Assembly (NCBI RefSeq): GCF_014207985.1
Contig: NZ_JACHMI010000001.1
Coordinates: 9,035,001 to 9,099,000, forward strand
DNA: 64,000 nucleotides
Reading direction: 5' to 3'
From: Nonomuraea rubra
GTDB lineage: Bacteria; Actinomycetota; Actinomycetes; Streptosporangiales; Streptosporangiaceae
This document shows positions 8,168 through 17,273 of this stretch, piece by piece (position 1 is the first letter of the stretch; each line of letters begins with the position of its first letter). The position numbers were made by a program, and so were the translations under genes. The notes beneath the pieces were generated by a model. That model saw only the letters and a program-made list of their open reading frames with translations, did not search any database and was not told the origin of the DNA.

Positions 8168-8914
8168 TCAGATGGCCAAGCCTGCACCCCCGGACACGAC
8201 GATCTCTTGCCCGGTGACGTACGCAGCATCGTCCGAAGCCAGAAAAGCGACCGTCCCGGCGACGTCTTCCGGCGTCCCGAGGCGGCCGAACGGGTTGTGC
8301 TCGGCCATCGCCGTCATCGTCCCCGCGACGTCTTCGGTTTCCGTCCGGATCGAGGCCCGCGTCATCGGGGTGTCGGTCATTCCCGGGCTGACCGCGTTGA
8401 TGCGGATGCGGCGCGGCGCGAGCTCGAGGGCCAGAGTCGGGATCATGGCCAGCATCGCGCCGTGGGACCCGGCGGCGACGCTGCTGCCTGTCAGGCTGCG
8501 TGTCGCTCCGATCCCCACGGTGACAATGACCGAAGCACCGTCCGACAGCAGCGGCAGCGCCTTGACCAGGGTGAAGAACACCCCTTTGGTGTTGACGGCG
8601 AACACATCGTCGTACGCGGCTTCGTCCCAAGCCTCCAGCGTCATCGGATGGTTCACGCCGGCGTTCAGGAACAGCGTGGTCAGATTGCCGAATTGCGCCC
8701 CGACTTCGGACACGACCCGGTCAGTGTCCGAGAGCGACCGGGCGTCAGCTTGCAAGACCAGGACATCGTCGGGCAACTCCTCCCGCGCCCGAGCGACGCT
8801 CTCCTGACGATGTCCGGTGACTGCGACGCGGTAACCGCGCTCGTGCAGAGTCCACGCGGTCGCCTTCCCGATTCCGCTGGTGCCGCCCGTGATCAGGGCT
8901 GTACGTGCCGACAT
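8168..8914 (-). CDS. SDR-family protein lacking the catalytic Tyr/Lys motif
   Basis: 248 aa from ATG 8914 (GGAG nine bases upstream). Cofactor loop TGGTSGIG at 9-16, NAG at 85-87, FLASDDAAYVTGQEIVVSGG at the C terminus: a classical SDR. The segment that should carry S-Y-xxx-K (about 134-155) reads GIGATRSLTGSS then AAGSHGAML, with neither the Tyr nor the Lys. It may bind NAD(P) without normal redox catalysis, for example as a sensor, or use other residues. Palindrome copy 4 lies between it and the divergent glycosylase gene. Confidence 0.8.
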   Translation of the reverse strand: MSARTALITGGTSGIGKATAWTLHERGYRVAVTGHRQESVARAREELPDDVLVLQADARSLSDTDRVVSEVGAQFGNLTTLFLNAGVNHPMTLEAWDEAAYDDVFAVNTKGVFFTLVKALPLLSDGASVIVTVGIGATRSLTGSSVAAGSHGAMLAMIPTLALELAPRRIRINAVSPGMTDTPMTRASIRTETEDVAGTMTAMAEHNPFGRLGTPEDVAGTVAFLASDDAAYVTGQEIVVSGGAGLAI

Positions 8915-9091
8915 GACAATCACTCCATCTTCGTTGTTGGTTCGGCTGGACAGCCCAAGGGCATCGCGTCGGTGCCAGGCGTGCCGGAGAACTTGCCGGC
9001 GGTCACTGAGCTCGCAGGCCGGCGAGACAGTTTCTGCCCCCATGATGTACCGAGATGTCTAGCCGGTCCGTCCGGCGTACAAACCTCTACT

Positions 9092-9105
9092 GGACTATAG
9101 CGTCC
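9092..9105. promoter_or_regulatory. Palindrome copy 4, GGACTATAGCGTCC
   Basis: In the divergent gap between the SDR gene (minus) and the glycosylase gene (plus), 20 nt before the glycosylase start, a position that would block its promoter or initiation. Confidence 0.7.
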
Positions 9106-9125
9106 AAGTTTGCCAGGCTGGTGCC

Positions 9126-9803
9126 GTGACCATGACTCGCACGGGGAAGCGTGCGACCAAGGAGCAGCATGCAGCTGCTGAGTACTTGGGCTCGCTCGAC
9201 GACTCACTCGCCCGGTGGGTGCAGTCCACTGGCCCGATCGATGCCTATGACGCGCATCTGCCCGTTACAGTGGGCAGTCCGCTCGAATGGTTCTCCTTCG
9301 CCGTCGCCTCGCGGCAGCTCAGCAGAGCATCCAGCTTGGCGATCTACCATCGACTGGTCGCGCGATTCGGCGGCGCCATCACCGCGGAGCGTGTCGTCTC
9401 GGCCGACGAGCAGACCCTGCGCGACGCCGGGCTGTCTCACCAGAAAGCCAGGACGATCCGCGCACTGGCCGAACGCGTCGATGACGGTCTGCTGGAGCCG
9501 GACAAACTCGTGACCATGACGGATGCCGAAATCCACGCCGCCCTCGTGGCTGTACCCGGTATCGGTCCATCATCCGCGCAACGGTTCATGCTGCATTACC
9601 TGCGCAGACCCGACATCTTCCCGGCCGGTGACCTTACTGTGCGCAAGGCGATCACCGTACTCGATCAACTCGACAGCGTGATCACACCGAAGGCCGCGCA
9701 GCAGCGGGGTGAGCCGTGGCAACCGTATCGATCGTATGCCACGTCGTACCTGTGGGGTTACGTGTGGGAGCTGCACCCCGTCGTTCTTCCTGCGCCTCGC
9801 TGA
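9126..9803 (+). CDS. DNA-3-methyladenine glycosylase, AlkA-type HhH-GPD protein
   Basis: 225 aa, GTG start. Helix-hairpin-helix VPGIGPSSAQRFM at 143-155; catalytic aspartate D169 in FPAGDLTVRKA; terminal PWQPYRSYATSYLWGYVW as in AlkA relatives. Excises alkylated bases as the first step of base excision repair. It lacks the N-terminal extra domain of E. coli AlkA, as many short actinobacterial homologues do. Palindrome copy 4 is just upstream. Confidence 0.9.
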   Translation: MTMTRTGKRATKEQHAAAEYLGSLDDSLARWVQSTGPIDAYDAHLPVTVGSPLEWFSFAVASRQLSRASSLAIYHRLVARFGGAITAERVVSADEQTLRDAGLSHQKARTIRALAERVDDGLLEPDKLVTMTDAEIHAALVAVPGIGPSSAQRFMLHYLRRPDIFPAGDLTVRKAITVLDQLDSVITPKAAQQRGEPWQPYRSYATSYLWGYVWELHPVVLPAPR

Positions 9804-9840
9804 CTGGTACGCGTGACGAGTCGATCTGACGCCTGCTAAT

Positions 9841-9854
9841 GGACTTCATAGTCC
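9841..9854. promoter_or_regulatory. Palindrome copy 5, GGACTTCATAGTCC
   Basis: Directly after the glycosylase gene. The next plus-strand gene is the decayed DUF326 gene about 250 nt on; no intact gene starts close by, so the copy may be orphaned. Confidence 0.65.
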
Positions 9855-10105
9855 ACGTCTAGAGTGTGCGTGTGTGTCGCGCCGGAGGCCCGGTGCCAAG
9901 GTGACAGGCGTCGGTCACCGGAGACCTGCGGTCGTTTCCCGCCCTGCTTGGTGATGCGGGTGTCCGTCCTTACGTGCCGCGGCCCCTTCGTCCCTCATCT
10001 CGATCCGCGTAAGACCTCGATCGGGAGACGCTACAGACAGACGGGCCAACCGGCCGAAGGAGTGGGCTCACCCCGGTCGTGAGATGGGAAGGGAAGTCGA
10101 GCGAG

Positions 10106-10283
10106 ATGACTTCGGTGGTTACGGCGATGTTGGACAGCTACCCGGACTCGACGATCGAGGTCCGACAAGATCTCCTCACCACTTGCACCAGCGCTTGCCT
10201 GAAGTGTTCCCTCGCGTACGGCCTGCAGTGATGCGTGCATGGCCGAGAGCGACATCTCGGAGCTCATCAGGTGCATCCGAACC
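10106..10283 (+). pseudogene. Four-helix-bundle copper-binding (DUF326-like) protein, frameshifted and truncated
   Basis: ATG 10106 reads MTSVVTAMLDSYPDSTIEV then LLTTCTSACLKCSLA before a wrong-frame stop at 10229. The next frame carries on with TACSDACMAESDISELIRCIRT. Regular CxxxC spacing and the AMLD opening match DUF326/Csp-like cysteine-rich helical proteins that bind Cu(I). One base too many near 10217 breaks the frame, and the second half of the bundle after about 10283 is missing. Confidence 0.6.
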
Positions 10284-10361
10284 AGGTGGCGCGAGGCTCT
10301 CCTGCGCGAGATCTTGGAGGTTCGCCTGTCGCATGTGCTGTTCGGTCATCGTCGTGGTCGG

Positions 10362-10667
10362 TCAGGTCTCGATCCGAACCTGGCGCCCGTCGAAAGCGAC
10401 ATAGCCACTGAAGTCACGGCCGACACGGGCCACCGCCGACTCGTTGACGTCCGGATAGGACCAGGCCCCGTCATTGAGCACCGTCTCGCCGACCAGGACG
10501 TCGTGATACTGCGCCCTCCCCTTCCATGGACAGGTGTAGGGCGTGGGGCTGTCGCGGAGCACGCCGGCCACAACCGAGTCCGGCGGGAAGTAGACATTTC
10601 CCTCCATCCTGACGACCGCGTCGTTCGCGGCCTCGGCCACGACGGTCTCCCCGACCACTGCCTTCAT
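10362..10667 (-). CDS. DUF427 domain protein
   Basis: 101 aa from ATG 10667, with AGGGG upstream; a longer reading frame upstream has no start signal. Typical DUF427: VYFPPDSV, TPYTCPWKGRAQYHDVLVG, AWSYPDVNESA, GYVAFD. Small all-beta protein common next to actinobacterial oxidoreductase genes; no biochemical role is established. Convergent with the DUF326 remnant. Confidence 0.85.
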   Translation of the reverse strand: MKAVVGETVVAEAANDAVVRMEGNVYFPPDSVVAGVLRDSPTPYTCPWKGRAQYHDVLVGETVLNDGAWSYPDVNESAVARVGRDFSGYVAFDGRQVRIET

Positions 10668-10859
10668 TTCGTTTCCCCTCATCGATCCTTTACCTGGCCG
10701 CATCCGCTCTCGTGACCGGCCCAGGGTGGGCACCAGCAAGCTTGCGCGCATGGCTAGACGTTCGTGTTGGAACGGGCTTTCCCTCCTTTCCATGCCTTGG
10801 AACGCACAGCCGGGCGGATGAGGGGTGAGCCCATCGGGTTGGCCGCCCGGCGGTCGCGG

Positions 10860-11180
10860 TCAGGCGGGACCTGGGGCGGGCAGGAACAACCATGAGCTGG
10901 AGCCCGAGAGATCGAGCCACGTGCCCTGTGGTGTCTTGGCCACGCGGGCGACCATCGCCTCACACTGGCGACAGCGCAGCACAGTTCCCGGTCCGCCCAG
11001 GCATGCCGACAGTTGTCCGAATGCTTGTGTGGAGCCGCAGCTTCCGCAGCGGACCGTGACGGTGGTCGGGTCGCTTGCGAGGATCCCGGCGAAATCGCCG
11101 GCAGCGGCGTTGCCGTCCAAGACCGCGCCTGACTCGGCGCCGCCATCGGGCGCGGCCGGGGTCGAGAGATCCGAGGTCAT
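10860..11180 (-). CDS. DUF6510-type zinc-ribbon protein
   Basis: 106 aa. LDGNAAAGDFAGIL then two CxxC knuckles at C45/C48 and C70/C73, ending TWLDLSG: the DUF6510 layout. Probably binds one Zn or Fe. Its ATG overlaps the end of the reductase gene by 4 nt, so it is translationally coupled and last in a three-gene operon with the flavin reductase and molybdenum enzyme, a recurrent actinobacterial combination in which it may be an accessory or electron-carrier protein. Confidence 0.8.
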   Translation of the reverse strand: MTSDLSTPAAPDGGAESGAVLDGNAAAGDFAGILASDPTTVTVRCGSCGSTQAFGQLSACLGGPGTVLRCRQCEAMVARVAKTPQGTWLDLSGSSSWLFLPAPGPA

Positions 11181-11998
11181 CGATCAACTCCTGTTGGTCC
11201 AAATCGTTCCGTGCGTATGCGATCGTCGGGGTATCCCGCCTTGTGGAGCAGTCCTGCGGCGTGGTCAACGAAGCCAGAGGAGCCGCACACGTAGACCCGG
11301 GCCGCCAAGGGCTCCGGCCATGCGGACGGAGGTTTGATGTCCTCGACCGTGAGGTGTGAGGCGGGACGGGGGTGCCCGCCGGGGACCTTGCGCGTGTAGA
11401 CGAGGCGCACTTCGGCGGATCCTGGCGCGGACAGATCGGCCGACATCTCTTCCAGCTCAGGCCCGTACATGAGGTCGCGAGGGCCGCGAAGCGAATACAC
11501 GAGCATCGTCGGCGTCGAATCCACTGCTCGCTTCCTGGCTCGCAGCATGGTGACCAGCGGTACCACCCCTGATCCGCCGGCGATCAGGAGTACCGGGCCG
11601 TCTCCGATGGACGGATCCCCCGGCTCCCAGACGAACCATCCACCGATGGGCCCGCGCACATCGAGCTCGTCGCCGAGCTCCATGCTCTCCACCAGGTACG
11701 GCGAGACCTCTCCGTGGGGCAGGAGGTCGACAGTGACGGCGACGCGGTCGGGCGTGGCAGGCTCCGCCAGCGAGTAGCTCCGTTGCGCCGAGTAGCCGTC
11801 CGCGGCTGTGAGACGTACGTCTACGTGCTGACCGGGCAGATGCCCGGCCCAGCCGGGGACGTCCAGAACGAGTGTCCGAGAATGCCAGGACTGCGGGTGC
11901 ACACCGATAAGCGTTGCTTTGCGCCAGTGATTCCCTGCTGGCGGAGTCTCCTCTGCAGAGCTGTCGGCCTGACCCTCCGTCGCATTCGTGTCAGTCAC
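11177..11998 (-). CDS. Ferredoxin-NADP reductase-type FAD oxidoreductase
   Basis: 273 aa. FAD motif RSYSLA at 73-78, FAD-phosphate region around LPHGEVSPYL, NAD(P) loop LLIAGGSGVVPLVTML near 136-150, C-terminal VYVCGSSGFVDHAAGLL. No 2Fe-2S domain is attached. Overlaps the upstream molybdenum enzyme gene by 8 nt, so it is the probable electron partner of that enzyme. Cytoplasmic; no signal peptide. Confidence 0.87.
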   Translation of the reverse strand: MTDTNATEGQADSSAEETPPAGNHWRKATLIGVHPQSWHSRTLVLDVPGWAGHLPGQHVDVRLTAADGYSAQRSYSLAEPATPDRVAVTVDLLPHGEVSPYLVESMELGDELDVRGPIGGWFVWEPGDPSIGDGPVLLIAGGSGVVPLVTMLRARKRAVDSTPTMLVYSLRGPRDLMYGPELEEMSADLSAPGSAEVRLVYTRKVPGGHPRPASHLTVEDIKPPSAWPEPLAARVYVCGSSGFVDHAAGLLHKAGYPDDRIRTERFGPTGVDR

Positions 11999-12587
11999 CG
12001 GCGTAGCGCTCCTCGCGCCACGGGTTCCCGTAGTTGTGATAGCCGAAGCCTTCCCAGAAGCCCGGTTCGTCGGAGCGCTGCATCGTGATGCCGTTCACCC
12101 ACTTCGCGGACTTCCAGAAGTAGAGATGCGGCACCAGTAGCCTGGCCGGACCACCGTGCTCGGCATGAAGCGGCTCTCCCTCATACTCGTACACGATCCA
12201 GGCCTTGCCCCCGACAAGGTCCTCCAACGGGAGGTTCGTGGTGTAGCCCCCGTACGAATGCACCATCGCGTATTCGTTGTCGGTGTCGATCTCCTCGAAG
12301 AAGGTGTCGAGCGCCACGCCCCGCCAGTGGGTCCCGAGCTTCGTCCACCGGGTCACGCAGTGGATATCGACGTTGATCTCCTCGGAGGGCAAGGCCATCA
12401 TCTCGTTCCAACTCCACCGCCTCGGCTTGTCACTCTCAGGCGTGATGGTGAAGCTCCACACCTCCGTCGAGATCAGCTGTGTCGGCCCAGCCGTCAGCAC
12501 GGGGAATCCGTGGGTCAGATGCTGACCGGGCGGCAGATCGACGGCACGCGGATCGTGATGGCCGAAGAAGCCACGGGAGATTGTCAC
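11991..12587 (-). CDS. Molybdopterin-dependent oxidoreductase, sulfite-oxidase fold
   Basis: 198 aa from GTG 12587 (GGAAGAGAG just upstream). A start at ATG 12659 would lie only 9 nt from the palindrome and adds an unconserved leader. The Moco-ligating cysteine is C77 in DIHCVTRWTK; GVALDTFFEEI and VHSYGGYTTNLPLEDL follow, and HGGPARLLVPHLYFWKSAKWVNGI closes the domain. No Tat signal, unlike periplasmic MsrP, so it is probably cytosolic. Substrate unknown (S- or N-oxide reduction is plausible). First gene of the operon behind palindrome copy 6. Confidence 0.85.
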   Translation of the reverse strand: MTISRGFFGHHDPRAVDLPPGQHLTHGFPVLTAGPTQLISTEVWSFTITPESDKPRRWSWNEMMALPSEEINVDIHCVTRWTKLGTHWRGVALDTFFEEIDTDNEYAMVHSYGGYTTNLPLEDLVGGKAWIVYEYEGEPLHAEHGGPARLLVPHLYFWKSAKWVNGITMQRSDEPGFWEGFGYHNYGNPWREERYAGD

Positions 12588-12667
12588 CCTGTGCTCTCTT
12601 CCAGACTCAACGGTCTCTAGTGGTGGTCGTCTCACGGTCGGGGTCGCTGGCGACAGCAACCCACAAC

Positions 12668-12681
12668 GGACGATTTAGTCC
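12668..12681. promoter_or_regulatory. Palindrome copy 6, GGACGATTTAGTCC
   Basis: 80 nt upstream of the chosen GTG of the molybdenum-enzyme operon (minus) and directly before the truncated uracil-DNA glycosylase reading frame (plus). Confidence 0.72.
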
Positions 12682-12696
12682 AAACGTAGGGTCCTG

Positions 12697-13031
12697 CCGT
12701 AGCCGGTGTCAACGCGAACGCAGTCCGTCGCGCTCTCGGGACAGGCGCCTGGACGCAAGGCGACTTCGCTGCCCGCTGGCACCCGCGGACCCTCCAGGCG
12801 ATGCCCCACATTCAGCTGACACTGCTCATCGGCAGTCATGCGCAACAGCACTATCTAGGCACTCGTGAGTCGCTCACAGCGACAGTTCGACGGTTCGCGG
12901 ACTTTCTCCCGGCAGTGCTGCCGCTGGTGCATCCGTCTCCGCTCAACTTCCGATGGCTCGCGAAGAACCCCTGGTATGAGGCAGAGGTCCTCCCCCAGCT
13001 ACGTCAGCGCGTGCGAGCGGCCCTGGCGTAA
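12697..13031 (+). pseudogene. Uracil-DNA glycosylase family, C-terminal fragment
   Basis: The frame ARWHPRTLQAMPHIQLTLLIG, then AQQHYLG, PLVHPSPLNFRWLAKNPWYE and VLPQLRQRV to TAA 13031, is the C-terminal ~90 residues of the short uracil-DNA glycosylase family; HPSP.N is its substrate loop. The N-terminal half with the catalytic motif is absent and there is no plausible start. A 5' truncation beside palindrome copy 6. Confidence 0.7.
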
Positions 13032-13179
13032 TGGCTGACCCTGGGCCGCGAGTTCACCCGGGCCGTCTCGGTCCCGTGCGATCGAAGACCGCCGCATGCT
13101 CGGCGGTCTTCGGGCAGCTCCGTGCGTGGCCGCGGATGCCGTAGACCGGCGCAGACCTCGACCGCACTTCCGCAGCAGG

Positions 13180-14574
13180 CTAGAGGTTGATCATGTGACC
13201 GGCGATGCCTTCGATGGCTTCCTTCATCGCCTCCGACAGTGTCGGGTGAGCGAAGATGTTGCGGGCCACCTCGTCGGCCGTCAGGTCCCACTGCTGGGCC
13301 AGCGTCAACGCCGGTAGCAGCTCGGTGACCTCCGGGCCGATCATGTGCGCACCGAGCAACTCGTTGTGCGTCGCGTCCGCGACGACCTTGACGAAGCCGA
13401 CGCCTGCGGCCATCCCACGGGCCTTGCCGTTGGCGGAGAAGGGGAACTGCGCGACCTTGACGTCGTATCCCTTCTCCCTGGCCTGGGCCTCGGAGTAGCC
13501 GAAGGAGGCGATCTGCGGCTGACAGAACGTCGCCCGCGGGATCATGTCGAAGTCGATCTCCATGGTTTCCGTGCCGGCGATCGTCTCCGCGGCGACCACG
13601 CCCATCGCCTCGGCGGTGTGAGCGAGCATCAGCTTGCCGGTGCAGTCACCGATCGCGTAGATGCCCTCGACGTTGGTGCGACCGCGAGCATCGACCGCGA
13701 TGGCACCACGGTCGGTGAGCGCGATGCCGGCAGCCTCCAGGCCGAAGCCCTGCGTCCGCGGCGCGAAGCCGAAGGCCGCCAGGAACTTGTCAGCCTCGAT
13801 CAGCCGCTCATCGCCACCGGCGGAGGGGGCCACCGTCACCCGCACGCCGGAGCCGGTGTCCTGGACACCCTTGACCGCCGTGGACAGCAGCACCTTGATG
13901 CCCAGCTTCTTGTAGGCGCGGAGCAGTTCCTTGGACACATCGGCGTCCTCGGTCGGCACCATTCGGTCCAGGAACTCCACGATGGTGACGTCGACCCCGA
14001 AGTTCTTGAGCACGTAGGCGAACTCCACCCCGATCGCGCCCGAACCGCCGATGACGATCGACTTCGGCAGCTGGTCGGTGAGTATCTGCTCCTCGTAGGT
14101 GACCACGTTCTCGGAGAGCGTGACCCCCGGGACCAGCCGCACCGTGGCACCGACGGCGATGATCAGATTGTCGAAGGTGTAGGACGAGGTCTGAGAGTCG
14201 TTGACAACGTCGATCGACGTGGGGCCGGTGAGGGTGCCCCAGCCGTTGATCTCAGTGATCTTGTTCTTCTTCATCAGGTAGTGCACGCCCTTGGCACTCG
14301 CCTCGGCAACAGCGCGGCTGCGCTTGTGGGTGACGCCGAAGTCCATGGTCGCCTCACCCGTGATGCCGAAGGTGTCCTTCTCCTGGGTGATGATGTGGGC
14401 GATCTCCGCGTTGCGCAGCAGCGCCTTGGACGGGATACAGCCGACGTTGAGGCAGACACCGCCCCAATACTTCTCCTCGACAACGGCGACCGACTTGCCG
14501 AGCTGCGCGGCGCGGATGGCGGCGACGTATCCCCCCGGGCCGGCGCCGAGGACAAGGACATCGAAATGGGTCAC
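13180..14574 (-). CDS. lpdA: Dihydrolipoyl dehydrogenase (E3)
   Basis: 464 aa, full length. FAD loop [19 protein letters not shown] at the N terminus; redox disulfide C41/C46 in [16 protein letters not shown] loop [19 protein letters not shown]; second FAD site [19 protein letters not shown]-terminal catalytic His-Glu region [10 protein letters not shown]. Reoxidises dihydrolipoamide of 2-oxoacid dehydrogenase complexes with NAD+. Stands alone, not beside E1/E2 genes, which is common in actinobacteria. Confidence 0.95.
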   Translation of the reverse strand: MTHFDVLVLGAGPGGYVAAIRAAQLGKSVAVVEEKYWGGVCLNVGCIPSKALLRNAEIAHIITQEKDTFGITGEATMDFGVTHKRSRAVAEASAKGVHYLMKKNKITEINGWGTLTGPTSIDVVNDSQTSSYTFDNLIIAVGATVRLVPGVTLSENVVTYEEQILTDQLPKSIVIGGSGAIGVEFAYVLKNFGVDVTIVEFLDRMVPTEDADVSKELLRAYKKLGIKVLLSTAVKGVQDTGSGVRVTVAPSAGGDERLIEADKFLAAFGFAPRTQGFGLEAAGIALTDRGAIAVDARGRTNVEGIYAIGDCTGKLMLAHTAEAMGVVAAETIAGTETMEIDFDMIPRATFCQPQIASFGYSEAQAREKGYDVKVAQFPFSANGKARGMAAGVGFVKVVADATHNELLGAHMIGPEVTELLPALTLAQQWDLTADEVARNIFAHPTLSEAMKEAIEGIAGHMINL

Positions 14575-14934
14575 GGGCTAGAGCCTAGACCGCTTCGTTC
14601 GCACCATACGTCACGCCGGTCCACGACGGGCGACGTGCCGCACCGACCGGTCCGGACGCGACGATCAGCGGCATCAGAGTGCCGCACCGCCATCCGGCTG
14701 TATACCGATCCGAGCGAACCCGGCCACCCGCCGAGCCGTCGAGCCACCAGCCGGGCCACCGAAGGGCAGTCGGAGCTTCAGCGACGCCTGGCCTCGAACG
14801 CAGCCGCAGCGGGGCTGCGTTCCCGGTCGCAGATCGTTCCGCTCAGCCGGGTAAGACCACGACGTCTGGCGTCACCAAGGCGAAGAGCCGAAGTTTCGTG
14901 TCGGCGAGCGACTGATACAGGGAGAGGCGTACCG
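14575..14934. other. Divergent intergenic region, no gene
   Basis: 360 nt holding the promoters of lpdA (minus) and the quinone reductase (plus). No palindrome copy and no recognisable coding fragment was seen. Confidence 0.5.
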
Positions 14935-15852
14935 ATGAAGGCCATTGTGGTGACGGATGAGGCTGCGGGAACGGCTGGGATGACGCTGGCGGAGCGGCCG
15001 GAGCCGGAGGCGGCAGGAAACGATGTTCTGGTTGAGGTTCACGCGTCGGGTTTCACCCCCGGCGAGCTGACGTGGCCCGGAACCTGGACCGATCGCCTTG
15101 GCCGGGACCGCACGCCGTCGATCCCTGGCCACGAGGTGGCCGGTGTGGTCACCGCGCTCGGCTATGGCACGAGGGGGCTGTCGGTGGGACAGCGGGTGTT
15201 CGGTCTCGCAGAGTGGACTCGTGACGGCACCCTGGCCGAGTTCGTGGCCGTCGAGGCGCGTAACCTCGCGCCGCTGCCGGGCGACGTCGACTTCGCGGTG
15301 GGGGCGAGCCTGCCGATCTCCGGCCTGACCGCATGGCAGGGGCTGTTCGTGCACGGCCGCTTCGAGGTGGGGCAGAGCGTTCTCGTGCATGGCGCGGCCG
15401 GCGGAGTCGGCTCGATGGTGACTCAGCTCGCGAAGGAGGCCGGAGCCTACGTCATCGGCACCGGACGTGCCGCCGACCGTCAGACGGCGCTCGACTTCGG
15501 CGCGCAGGAGTTCGTCGACCTGGACAACGACACCCTGGAGGACGTCGGCGGGGTCGATCTGGTCTTCGACGTGATCGGCGGCGACATCGCCAGGCGGTCC
15601 GCGGGCCTGGTCCGCGCCGGCGGGATGCTGGTGACCATCGCCGGCCCGCCCGAGGCGCAGCCGGCCGAGGGTCTGGCGGTCGACTTCGTGGTCGAGGCTG
15701 ATCGCGCGCAACTGGGTGAGGTCGTCCAGCGGGTCCGGGACGGCCGGATGCGCACGAACATCGGTAACGTGGCGACCCTCGACGATGCCGTCGCCGCCTT
15801 CAACCCGACCGAGCGGATCAAGGGGAAGACGATCATTCGCGTTCGTCCCTGA
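14935..15852 (+). CDS. NADP-dependent quinone oxidoreductase-like MDR protein
   Basis: 305 aa from ATG 14935 (GGGAGAGG upstream). Medium-chain reductase fold: MKAIVVTD start, PGHEVAGVV, nucleotide loop HGAAGGVGSMVTQLA (glycine stretch 154-159), and FDVIGGDIARRSAGLVRAGG. No zinc-ligand cysteines, so a zinc-free QOR-type NADPH reductase for quinones or reactive enones. The acetyltransferase gene follows after 72 nt and is probably in the same transcript. Confidence 0.87.
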   Translation: MKAIVVTDEAAGTAGMTLAERPEPEAAGNDVLVEVHASGFTPGELTWPGTWTDRLGRDRTPSIPGHEVAGVVTALGYGTRGLSVGQRVFGLAEWTRDGTLAEFVAVEARNLAPLPGDVDFAVGASLPISGLTAWQGLFVHGRFEVGQSVLVHGAAGGVGSMVTQLAKEAGAYVIGTGRAADRQTALDFGAQEFVDLDNDTLEDVGGVDLVFDVIGGDIARRSAGLVRAGGMLVTIAGPPEAQPAEGLAVDFVVEADRAQLGEVVQRVRDGRMRTNIGNVATLDDAVAAFNPTERIKGKTIIRVRP

Positions 15853-15924
15853 AGGACTCGGCACACCCAAGAACAAGATGAGCGGCCCCGGCCGGCGAAC
15901 GAGTAATCAACGAATGAGCATCCC

Positions 15925-16350
15925 ATGACCGAGCCAACCAGCTACGCCTCTGAGTACCCCGAGGGGAGAAACACCCTCAGTGAGGACCAGGCCGTCCTCG
16001 TCGACGAGGTGATCGACGATCCCCATGCTTCCGCGTTCGACTTCACAGTCGTCAATGACGAGAGGGCAGGCATCTACGAGGCCATCCTGGGCGACCGCGA
16101 GATCGCCGGGCTGCCCTACACCGTCGCCGGCCGCGACCGGCTCGTACTGCTGGCGACCTCGGTGTTCCCCGAGTACCGCAAACAGGGCATCGCCACCGAG
16201 CTCATCAGACGCGTCCTCGACGACGTGCGCGCGCGAGGCAAGACGGTCACCATCATGTGCCCGGTCGTACGCACCTTCATCGAGCACAACCCCGAGTACA
16301 CCGACCTCATCGACCCCGAGCACCCCGGAGTGGCCAAAGGCCACCGCTGA
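15925..16350 (+). CDS. GNAT-type N-acetyltransferase (YjdJ-like)
   Basis: 141 aa. RLVLLATSVFPEYRKQGIATELIRRVLDDVRARG is the acetyl-CoA segment, followed by TIMCPVVRTFIEHNPEYTDLI, the C-terminal signature of the short YjdJ-like family. The broken gene at 19169 is a close relative. Substrate unknown. Confidence 0.82.
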   Translation: MTEPTSYASEYPEGRNTLSEDQAVLVDEVIDDPHASAFDFTVVNDERAGIYEAILGDREIAGLPYTVAGRDRLVLLATSVFPEYRKQGIATELIRRVLDDVRARGKTVTIMCPVVRTFIEHNPEYTDLIDPEHPGVAKGHR

Positions 16351-16761
16351 CCTTGGCTTTGGTGGCGCAGAGGCGACATTATGAGTAGGGATGCGGGACG
16401 GATCGCCTTCGTGCTCGCGACGAACCGGGAGACCGGCTCCGCCAACGCAGGGCGCCGCATCCCGCTTGCGGATCCACCCCCACGCCCTCGTACGCGCGGA
16501 TCGAGATCGCGGCGACGCTGGGCAGCTTCGCGCGATCTCGGTGATCAGCGGCCCATTCGGATCCCACACGAACTGGCCCTTGACCTCAAGCAGCTTGAGA
16601 AGAACCTCATCTCGGCCGAGGTCACCGGCCGGGTGCCGACCGGCCGCTCGCCGAGCGGTCACCTGGGGCACAGCCTGGCAAGCCATCACAGACCGAAAGT
16701 CGGTCCACGGTGGTCAGGCTGTGCCGCGCCTGGCTGCCAGATGTTGATCAAACTCATACTT
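16351..16761. other. Gap before the TetR pair
   Basis: 410 nt without an identified gene. A minus-strand frame includes LLKLLEVKGQFVWDPNGPL, protein-like but not recognised and without a convincing start. The missing HTH of the following TetR-like protein is not recognisable here. Confidence 0.4.
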
Positions 16762-16775
16762 GGACTATTTAGTCC
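16762..16775. promoter_or_regulatory. Palindrome copy 7, GGACTATTTAGTCC
   Basis: 48 nt upstream of the start of the HTH-less TetR-like gene; only the central pair departs from symmetry. It puts a regulator-like gene under the shared site. Confidence 0.78.
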
Positions 16776-16823
16776 TGTTCCATGGCAGAATATGTGAGCG
16801 GTTCGACTGGCCGGGAGGGATTG

Positions 16824-17273
16824 ATGACGACACACTTCGCGGAAGTCTTGGCCCGCGAAAGCGCTTCTCTGTCTGGCGTCACCGACCGGGCAAAGCTGGC
16901 CGGCTGGCGTCGCCGCGTCGTCAAGGAGCTCATGACCCCGCGATCACCGTACGTGCTGGCCCTGCAAAAATCGGGTGATGTGCCCGAGCGAGCCGATTTA
17001 CTCGATCGCTGGCGCGAGCTCATCGCCGAGGCTTTGGACCGGTTGCTGCAGTCGGGCGCCACAGGAAACTCGCGCTGCTCTTCCGCGCAGACCTCGAGAG
17101 CCGATGTCGACGCCCAGAAGACTGCCGTGCTGATCCTTGCAGCGCTTTATGGCGGCAGCACCCTGAGTCAGATCGCACGAGACCCTTGGCCGCTCAACGC
17201 CGCGCTCGACATGGCGCTCGCGCCCTTTGCGGCAGCCGAGGACGACAGCCCTGCGAGGACGGGGAACGAGTAG
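16824..17273 (+). CDS. TetR-like ligand-binding domain protein without HTH
   Basis: 149 aa from ATG 16824, preceded by GGGAGG; an ATG at 16782 has no ribosome site. The C-terminal half (LLDRWRELIAEALDRLL, then AVLILAALYGGSTLSQIARDPWPLNAALDMALAPF) matches the ligand/dimer domain of TetR repressors, and the start matches the beginning of that domain (LAGWRRRVVKELM). The usual ~50-residue N-terminal HTH is absent. With its own RBS and an operator copy upstream it looks expressed, so it could dimerise with a full TetR and titrate it. Truncation product is the alternative. Confidence 0.6.
   Translation: MTTHFAEVLARESASLSGVTDRAKLAGWRRRVVKELMTPRSPYVLALQKSGDVPERADLLDRWRELIAEALDRLLQSGATGNSRCSSAQTSRADVDAQKTAVLILAALYGGSTLSQIARDPWPLNAALDMALAPFAAAEDDSPARTGNE

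Noticed and set aside
11991..12659. ATG 12659 as start of the molybdenum enzyme
   Set aside because: It would lie 9 nt from the palindrome with no ribosome site and add an unconserved leader; GTG 12587 is better placed.
13345..15852. Very long plus-strand open frame (over 800 codons) across lpdA and the quinone reductase
   Set aside because: Its first two thirds are antisense to the clearly conserved lpdA gene and rich in composition-driven residues; only the last 305 codons, from 14935, are a real gene.
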